Below, in pieces: positions 58,338-64,000 of a stretch of 64,000 nt of DNA. The stretch spans positions 434,001 to 498,000 of the forward strand of contig NZ_WHLY01000002.1 in assembly GCF_009296315.1 (NCBI RefSeq). Direction: 5' to 3'. This DNA is from Salmonirosea aquatica. GTDB lineage: Bacteria > Bacteroidota > Bacteroidia > Cytophagales > Spirosomataceae. How positions within the stretch are numbered: the stretch's first letter is position 1; each line of letters begins with the position of its first letter. The translations under genes and the position numbers were made by a program. A model generated the notes under the pieces. The model was not told the origin of the DNA and did not search any database. It worked only from the letters and a program-made list of their open reading frames with translations.

Positions 58338-61300
58338 ATGAGAAAATTGGTCTGGACGTTGCTGGGAATGTTTGCCTTATCTACGGCGGGCATGGCTCAG
58401 CAAACGTTCCCCCGCAACGGGGCGTACGACGAACGCCCCGGGCGCTACGCATTTACCAATGCGACTATCGTGGTTGATCCCCAAAACACGATTGCCAAAG
58501 GCACTCTTCTGGTCGAGAACGGCAAAATTGTGGATGCCGGTACCAACGTTAAAATCCCAAAGGGTACCGTCATTACGGACCTGAAGGGCAAGTACATCTA
58601 CCCTTCCCTCATCGAACTGGACTCCGACTATGGCATGCCCGAAGTGAAGCGCGCCTCGGGCGGGCGGCGTACCGGCCAGCAGCTGGAATCCAACAAAAAA
58701 GGAGCCTACGGTTGGAACCAGTCCATCCAGCCTGAAGTGTTGGCTTCGGAGCTTTTTACCCCCGACGCCAAAAAATCGGCCGATTTACGCAAATATGGCT
58801 GGGGTACCTTGCTGGTCCACCCGCACGATGGCATCGTGCGTGGTACGGGCGCGTTGGTGACGCCCACGGATGAGTCGGCCAATGCGGCTTTGCTGCAGTC
58901 GAAAGTTTCGGCTCACTACTCACTTGACAAAGGCAGTTCGTCGCAAAGCTACCCTGCCTCACTGATGGGCAGTGTGGCCTTACTCCGTCAGACCTATTAT
59001 GATGCCGACTGGTTTGCCAAGGGAGGGAGTGCTACCGAAACCAACCTATCGCTGACCGCATTTAATCAGATCAAATCCCTTCCCTCTTTCTTCGAAACTA
59101 CGGATAAACTTGGTGTGCTACGGGCTGACAAAATCGGTGATGAGTTTGGTATCCAATACATTATAAAAGGCGGAGGCGACGAGTACCAGCGCATTGATGA
59201 AGTGAAAGCTACGGGTGCGCCCCTGATTGTTCCACTTAATTTTCCGGCAGCCCCCGATGTGGAAGACCCCTGGGATGCCGAAATCGTAACCTTAGCCGAA
59301 TTGAAGAGCTGGGAAATGGCTCCTTCCAACCCAGCCGCGCTGGCCAAAGCCGGGATCACTTTTGCTTTTACTGCCGATGGTTTGAAAAACAAAGGCGATT
59401 TCTGGACAAACCTCCGCAAGGCCATCGAATTTGGACTTACCAAAGAACAGGCGCTGGAAGCCATTACCCTTACTCCCGCCCGGCTGGCCAAAGTCGACGA
59501 TAAGCTGGGTAGTCTGAAAAAGGGTAAAGTGGCTAACTTCCTTATTACTTCCGACGAGCTTTTTTCCGAGGATAACATCATCTACGAAAACTGGATTCAG
59601 GGCAAGAAATTTATCGTGAATGACCTGAATGCCGCGGACTTGCGGGGCAACTACGACCTGACCATGAATGGCAAGTCGGCCATGCAAATGCGGGTTACCG
59701 GAAAATCAGCTAAACCCGATTATCAGCTCACAGCAAGCGATACGATCAAAATCAGTCCCAAAGTGACAGTCAATGGCGAACAGGTGACGATCACCTACCA
59801 GCCTGATAAGAAAAACCCCGGCACGGTGCGGCTGAGCGGCTACATCAACGGTCGGGACATTCAGGGGCAGGGTACCCTACCCGATGGAGCGCCCATCGAA
59901 TGGTCGGCGGTGCTACGGGACACCCCCGCCACGGCTACGGCCACTTCCGATACGGTCAAAACGGGTAAACCTACCCCCAAACAACCCACGCCGGGAGATA
60001 TGGGCAAGCTGATCTACCCATTTGTGGCTTATGGAAACGAAACCCTACCCAAAGCCGAAACGATACTGGTCAAAAACGCCACCGTATGGACCAACGAGGG
60101 TGAGGGAATCATGGAAAATACGGACGTGCTGGTACAGAATGGAAAAATCGCCCGGATTGGAAAAAACATCGCAGCACCTTCAGGAGGCCGGACGATCGAC
60201 GGTACGGGCAAGCATTTGACTTCCGGGATTATTGACGAGCATTCGCACATTGCCCTGCTGGCCATCAACGAAGGCGGCCAAACCAGTTCGGCGGAGGTAC
60301 GGCAAAGCGATGTGATCAACTCGGAAGACGTGAACATCTACCGGCAGCTGGCGGGCGGCGTTACCACTTCACAGCTACTTCACGGCTCGGCGAACTCCAT
60401 CGGCGGTCAAAGCGCGGTGATCAAACTGAAATGGGGCGAGATGCCCGCCAATCTATGGTTGCCCGAAGCGAAGTACATCAAATTTGCCTTGGGTGAAAAT
60501 GTGAAGCAATCCAACTGGGGCGATGCGGCGCGATCGCGCTTTCCCCAAACCCGCATGGGGGTGGAGCAGGTGTTTTTCGATCATTTCATTCGGGCCAAAG
60601 AATACGACAAAGCCTGGAAGGACTACAACAGCCTGCGCAACAAAGCCAACGCCACCGCCCCGCGCCGGGATTTGGAACTGGACGCCCTAGCCGAAATCCT
60701 GAACAAGGAGCGCTTTATCACTTGCCACTCCTATGTGCAATCGGAGATCAATATGCTGATGAATGTGGCCGATTCGCTGGGCTTTAAAGTGAACACCTTC
60801 ACGCATATTCTGGAAGGCTACAAGGTAGCTGACAAAATGGCCAAGCATGGCGTAGGTGGTTCTACATTTTCAGACTGGTGGGCCTACAAGATGGAAGTAA
60901 AAGAAGCTATTCCTTACAACGCCGCCCTCATGTCCCGTGAAGGCGTCGTGGTAGCTATTAACTCGGACGATGCCGAAATGGCCCGCCGTCTGAATCAGGA
61001 AGCCGCCAAGACCATGGAATTCGGCGGTATGAATGAGCAGGACGCCTGGAAAATGGTAACGCTGAACCCCGCCAAACTGCTGCACCTGGATAACCGCATC
61101 GGTAGCATCAAGGCGGGCAAGGATGCGGATCTGGTGCTGTGGAACAACCATCCTCTGTCGATTTATGCCCGCCCCGACTTTACCATGATCGAAGGTGCCA
61201 TTTATTTTGACAACAAGGCCGATCAGGAAAAACAGGCCGCTCTCGCCAAAGAGAAGGCCCGCATCATTCAGAAGGCGCTGGCTGCTAAATCCAAGGGTGC

Positions 61301-61355
61301 ACCTACGGCCAAACCGGAGGGACGTACCCCAGGACTGATGCATTGCGACAGTTAG
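58338..61355 (+). CDS. Exported tandem amidohydrolase-family protein, N-terminal half degenerate
   Basis: This 1005-residue protein has a signal peptide (MRKLVWTLLGMFALSTAGMA). Two amidohydrolase modules follow. The first (~35-430) has the N-terminal beta-sandwich (NATIVVDPQNTIAKGTLL) but, where the HxH metal motif belongs, reads IELDSDYGMPEV, so it lacks the metal ligands. After a Thr/Pro linker (~530-560) the second (~575-985) has GIIDEHSHIALLA, HSYVQSEINML, FTHILEG and INSDDAEMARRL, as in imidazolonepropionase-like enzymes, so it is probably active. It is paired with a second exported amidohydrolase-family protein 82 bp downstream. It likely acts on a cyclic amide or dipeptide in the periplasm (inference). 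Confidence 0.88.
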   Translation: MRKLVWTLLGMFALSTAGMAQQTFPRNGAYDERPGRYAFTNATIVVDPQNTIAKGTLLVENGKIVDAGTNVKIPKGTVITDLKGKYIYPSLIELDSDYGMPEVKRASGGRRTGQQLESNKKGAYGWNQSIQPEVLASELFTPDAKKSADLRKYGWGTLLVHPHDGIVRGTGALVTPTDESANAALLQSKVSAHYSLDKGSSSQSYPASLMGSVALLRQTYYDADWFAKGGSATETNLSLTAFNQIKSLPSFFETTDKLGVLRADKIGDEFGIQYIIKGGGDEYQRIDEVKATGAPLIVPLNFPAAPDVEDPWDAEIVTLAELKSWEMAPSNPAALAKAGITFAFTADGLKNKGDFWTNLRKAIEFGLTKEQALEAITLTPARLAKVDDKLGSLKKGKVANFLITSDELFSEDNIIYENWIQGKKFIVNDLNAADLRGNYDLTMNGKSAMQMRVTGKSAKPDYQLTASDTIKISPKVTVNGEQVTITYQPDKKNPGTVRLSGYINGRDIQGQGTLPDGAPIEWSAVLRDTPATATATSDTVKTGKPTPKQPTPGDMGKLIYPFVAYGNETLPKAETILVKNATVWTNEGEGIMENTDVLVQNGKIARIGKNIAAPSGGRTIDGTGKHLTSGIIDEHSHIALLAINEGGQTSSAEVRQSDVINSEDVNIYRQLAGGVTTSQLLHGSANSIGGQSAVIKLKWGEMPANLWLPEAKYIKFALGENVKQSNWGDAARSRFPQTRMGVEQVFFDHFIRAKEYDKAWKDYNSLRNKANATAPRRDLELDALAEILNKERFITCHSYVQSEINMLMNVADSLGFKVNTFTHILEGYKVADKMAKHGVGGSTFSDWWAYKMEVKEAIPYNAALMSREGVVVAINSDDAEMARRLNQEAAKTMEFGGMNEQDAWKMVTLNPAKLLHLDNRIGSIKAGKDADLVLWNNHPLSIYARPDFTMIEGAIYFDNKADQEKQAALAKEKARIIQKALAAKSKGAPTAKPEGRTPGLMHCDS

Positions 61356-61437
61356 GTTTAGAGCATAAGCTATGCCGCGCACGCATTCGGACTCTACCCC
61401 TGTAGTTTACTCATAGATATTTAACTTATAAAATTCC

Positions 61438-62736
61438 ATGAAACACTTAGTTCTCGCCTTCCTGGCCCTGCTACCTTTCGGTTTGCAGGCTCAGAACCCG
61501 GCTCCGGCGACGCCGCAATCCAGACCCATTGTCCTCACAGGAGCTACCATTCACGTGGGTAACGGGCAGGTTATTCAAAATGGTGTTATTGCTTTCGATA
61601 AAGGACTCATTACCAGCATTGGTCCCGCCTCAACTACGGTAGACCGGGCTGCTTCCGAAGTGATCGACCTCACCGGAAAGCATGTTTTTCCCGGCGTCAT
61701 TGCCATGGGTACCACCGTCGGTATTCAGGAAATCGCCTCCGTTCGTGCCACGCTGGATTTTGAAGAAATCGGCGACATCAATCCACATGTGCGCTCACTG
61801 GTAGCCTACAGTACCGACTCGGAGGTGATTCCTACCCTCCGCACGAGCGGAATCCTACTGGCCCAGTCCGTGCCGCAGGGCGGCACGGTGTCGGGATCTT
61901 CTTCGGTATTCAACACCGACGGCTGGAACTGGGAAGATGCCGTAGTAAAAAAGGACGACGGAATCTGGCTGACCTGGCCCCCCTATCTCGCCCGAAGCTT
62001 TGATTTTGAGACTTTTTCGGTAAGCACGAAGAAAAACGAAAAAAGACTGGATGTGATCCGTACGCTGGAAAGTACCTTCGCCGACGCTCAGGCCTACGCA
62101 GAGCTGACCAATCCGGACCTGACCAACCTGCGCATGAAGGCCATGAAAGGTCTATTTGACAATACGCAAAACCTGTACATCCGGGCTTCCTATGCGAAAG
62201 ACATCGTGGACGCAGTGAAATTCGCCCAGCGGTATGGGATAAAGAAAGTGGTGATTGCGGGTGGAGACGAGGCCATTAAAGTGGCTTCGTTTCTCAAAGA
62301 CAACAACGTACCGGTAGTACTGGGTGCTACACACCGCCTTCCGAGTCGCCCCGATGACGCGGTATATGCGCCCTACGAGCAGCCCGCCAAATTGCACCGG
62401 GCGGGTGTTAAAGTGGCCATTAGCTATGACGACGAATGGTGGCGGGTACGCAACCTACCCTTTCTGGCGGGTACCGCCGCGGGTTTTGGCGATATCTCGA
62501 AGGAAGAAGCCTTGCAGTTTGTAACCCGGAATCCTGCCGAGATTATGGGGATAGACAAGCAGGTAGGTACCCTGGAAAAAGGAAAACAAGCCACGCTCCT
62601 GGTTACGACGGGCGACCTGCTGGACATGCGGGGCGATGTGGTCGAGCATGCCTTTATCAAAGGGGCCAAAGTCAACCTGGATAATAAACAGAAGCGCCTG
62701 TACGAGAAGTATAAGGAAAAGTACGGGCAGAATTAG
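61438..62736 (+). CDS. Exported amidohydrolase-family protein with degenerate metal site
   Basis: This 432-residue protein has a signal peptide (MKHLVLAFLALLPFGLQAQN). The amidohydrolase fold (IVLTGATIHVGNGQVIQNGV, YGIKKVVIAGGDEAIKVASF, EEALQFVTRNPAEIMGI) is present, but the HxH site reads GVIAMGTTVGIQEI and most metal-ligand His are missing. It could be a non-catalytic partner of the larger amidohydrolase encoded just upstream, since the two are often adjacent in Bacteroidota (inference). It ends before a strong terminator. Confidence 0.85.
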   Translation: MKHLVLAFLALLPFGLQAQNPAPATPQSRPIVLTGATIHVGNGQVIQNGVIAFDKGLITSIGPASTTVDRAASEVIDLTGKHVFPGVIAMGTTVGIQEIASVRATLDFEEIGDINPHVRSLVAYSTDSEVIPTLRTSGILLAQSVPQGGTVSGSSSVFNTDGWNWEDAVVKKDDGIWLTWPPYLARSFDFETFSVSTKKNEKRLDVIRTLESTFADAQAYAELTNPDLTNLRMKAMKGLFDNTQNLYIRASYAKDIVDAVKFAQRYGIKKVVIAGGDEAIKVASFLKDNNVPVVLGATHRLPSRPDDAVYAPYEQPAKLHRAGVKVAISYDDEWWRVRNLPFLAGTAAGFGDISKEEALQFVTRNPAEIMGIDKQVGTLEKGKQATLLVTTGDLLDMRGDVVEHAFIKGAKVNLDNKQKRLYEKYKEKYGQN

Positions 62737-62748
62737 TAAGGTACCTGC

Positions 62749-62781
62749 AACGCTGACAGCGTTCAAAACGCTGTCAGCGTT
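62749..62781. terminator. Rho-independent terminator
   Basis: Two 15-bp arms (AACGCTGACAGCGTT and AACGCTGTCAGCGTT) enclose a 3-nt loop and are followed by CTTTTT. It ends the amidohydrolase unit and lies against the convergent S1 protein gene. Confidence 0.9.
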
Positions 62782-62785
62782 CTTT

Positions 62786-63616
62786 TTACACCAGCCGAAT
62801 CCCGTTTTCTTCAAACCGGATTTTGCCTTTCTTCAATAAATTCCCAATCGACTTTTTGAAGTTTCGTTTACTCATTTCCAGTCCTTCGTAAATTGCCTCA
62901 GGGGTACTGTCGTCATGCAGGGGCAAGAATCCGTTATTGTCACGCAGCGCGGCCAGAATCCGTTCGTTCAGCGGATCGAAGCGCTCCACACCTACCTTTT
63001 CCAGCGAAATATCCAGCCTGTTCTCCGGCCGAATTTTCTTGACGTACCCCTTAAGCTGATCGCCTACGTTGATATTCTTGAATATCTCGTTGTGATACAC
63101 CAATCCTTTGTGATATTGATTGACGATCACATTGTATCCTAGCTCCGTACGTTCCCAGACCAGCAGATCCACTTCGTCACCTTCCGCAACGGTCAGTCGC
63201 TCATTGTCGAGGTACTTATTGATTTTGCAGGAAGCTAGCAGTCGGTCGGTCGTGCGATCGAGGTACAGATAAACAATGTAGCTTTCCCCCTCGCGCAGGG
63301 GAAACGGCTGCTCCCGGAAGGGTACAAACAGATCTTTGCTCAGCCCCCAATCCAGGAACGCGCCCTTGCTGTTGACATCCACACATTTGAGATAGGCGAA
63401 TTCATTACGGACAATGTAGGGCTTTTCGGTAGTAGCCACCGGACGATCTTCGGAGTCGTTGTAGACAAATACCGTAATGGAATCGTCAATCTGCATATCG
63501 TCGGTGACGTAGCGATTGGGAAGCAGTACTTCGTCGCCCTGCACATCTTCCAAAAAAAGCCCGAAGTCGGTACTACGGGCAATGGTCAGGGTATTGTATT
63601 TTCCAATAAAAAGCAT
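62786..63616 (-). CDS. S1 RNA-binding-domain protein (CvfB/YitL-like)
   Basis: This 276-residue cytoplasmic protein has tandem OB/S1-like domains (ARSTDFGLFLEDVQGDEVLL, KCVDVNSKGAFLDWGLSKDL, NINVGDQLKGYVKKIRPENR) and a C-terminal winged helix (TPEAIYEGLEMSKRNFKKSI, GNLLKKGKIRFEENG). It matches the CvfB family of RNA-binding regulators known from Firmicutes. In Bacteroidota its target RNAs are unknown. A perfect TATCTTTG core lies 24 bp before its start codon. Confidence 0.9.
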   Translation of the reverse strand: MLFIGKYNTLTIARSTDFGLFLEDVQGDEVLLPNRYVTDDMQIDDSITVFVYNDSEDRPVATTEKPYIVRNEFAYLKCVDVNSKGAFLDWGLSKDLFVPFREQPFPLREGESYIVYLYLDRTTDRLLASCKINKYLDNERLTVAEGDEVDLLVWERTELGYNVIVNQYHKGLVYHNEIFKNINVGDQLKGYVKKIRPENRLDISLEKVGVERFDPLNERILAALRDNNGFLPLHDDSTPEAIYEGLEMSKRNFKKSIGNLLKKGKIRFEENGIRLV

Positions 63617-63639
63617 GTCGGTAGTATTGTTCAGCGCGA

Positions 63640-63647
63640 CAAAGATA
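63640..63647 (-). promoter_or_regulatory. Bacteroidota -7 promoter element (TATCTTTG)
   Basis: This is a perfect TAnnTTTG on the minus strand, ending 23 bp before the start codon of the S1 protein gene. There is no clear -33 TTTG at the usual distance. Confidence 0.45.
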
Positions 63648-63662
63648 CACTATTTGCCCCAA

Positions 63663-64000
63663 TCAGGTCAGGACAGCCAGTAAGGTCTGGCATTTCATTT
63701 CGGTTTCTTCCCATTCGCGCTGCGGATCAGAATCTTCGGTGATGCCCGCTCCGGCATACAGGGTAGCCTCCCCTTCGGACAGCCGCACCGTACGCAAATT
63801 CACGAATAACGCCGATTCCTGATCTACATTTACCGGCCCAAGGTACCCGCTATACAGCGAGCGGTCGTACCCCTCAGCCGCCTCGATAAAACGCAGGGCG
63901 GCTTCCTTGGGGGTACCACACACAGCAGAAGTTGGATGCAGGAGTTCCAGCATCACAGTACCCAGTTCGGGAAAATTCAAAGCAGCCGTGTGTACCTCAA
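63663..64000 (-). CDS. menF: Isochorismate synthase / chorismate-binding enzyme, C-terminal part (5' end outside window)
   Basis: About 112 residues are visible, ending at the window edge. Typical chorismate-enzyme motifs are present: [40 protein letters not shown] and [20 protein letters not shown] with the Mg-binding Glu pair. The usual ending (TLLAVL) follows. These residues fit isochorismate synthase (MenF/EntC type) of menaquinone biosynthesis better than anthranilate synthase, although the rest of the protein is unseen. It lies 46 bp upstream of the S1 protein gene. Confidence 0.85.
   Translation of the reverse strand, partial: EVHTAALNFPELGTVMLELLHPTSAVCGTPKEAALRFIEAAEGYDRSLYSGYLGPVNVDQESALFVNLRTVRLSEGEATLYAGAGITEDSDPQREWEETEMKCQTLLAVLT

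Overview
The window looks like chromosomal DNA of a member of the Bacteroidota, most likely a Cytophagales/Spirosomataceae-type environmental bacterium (inference). The reasons are start sites without Shine-Dalgarno sequences, promoter cores of the Bacteroidota form TAnnTTTG, a TonB-dependent receptor with an N-terminal carboxypeptidase-like domain, many lipoproteins, split transketolase genes, a Bacteroidota-type bifunctional HisB and an IcmF-type fused mutase. Both ends cut through genes: a DNA methyltransferase C-terminus on the left and an isochorismate-synthase-like gene on the right. No rRNA, tRNA, CRISPR array, insertion sequence or prophage was seen.

Layout. 1-5 kb: methyltransferase end, hisB, two small membrane/secreted proteins, then a beta-carbonic anhydrase/SulP transporter pair. 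5-11 kb: a TonB-dependent receptor and a frameshifted B12-dependent icmF. 11-19 kb: mainly minus-strand housekeeping genes (ECF sigma factor/anti-sigma/Spy-like trio, split transketolase, Bcp peroxiredoxin, M23 peptidase, FAH-family enzyme). 18.8-26 kb: M48 and NlpC/P60 lipoproteins, then a metal-handling group (polytopic membrane protein, YtkA-like periplasmic protein, Zn/Cd-type P-ATPase, SpoIIAA-like protein). 26-36.4 kb: a signalling island with a sigma factor/anti-sigma pair convergent to an eight-gene operon. That operon encodes two FHA proteins, an acidic membrane protein, a PP2C phosphatase, an exported caspase-like protease, a beta-propeller lipoprotein, a membrane-anchored Ser/Thr kinase and a TPR membrane protein. 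36.6-44 kb: a sugar-dehydrogenase/HEAT/cytochrome c fusion, a DUF5618-like protein, a HAD phosphatase, a subtilase, aminopeptidase P and MgtC. 44.3-52.5 kb: a full eboABCDEF metabolite-traffic operon interrupted by a secreted CehA/McbA-type metallohydrolase. 52.5-58 kb: a DUF456 protein, a carboxynorspermidine-dehydrogenase-like enzyme and a four-gene sugar catabolic operon whose first gene is frameshifted. 58-64 kb: two exported amidohydrolase-family proteins with damaged metal sites, a CvfB-like S1 protein and the start of the isochorismate synthase region.

The most striking sequence-level feature is that the palindrome GGTACC is strongly over-represented (about 120 copies by eye against about 16 expected for a random hexamer), in coding and non-coding DNA alike. 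It resembles the highly iterated palindromes of cyanobacteria. The most system-like gene set is the kinase/phosphatase/FHA/caspase operon. The ebo operon with its extra hydrolase is the second.
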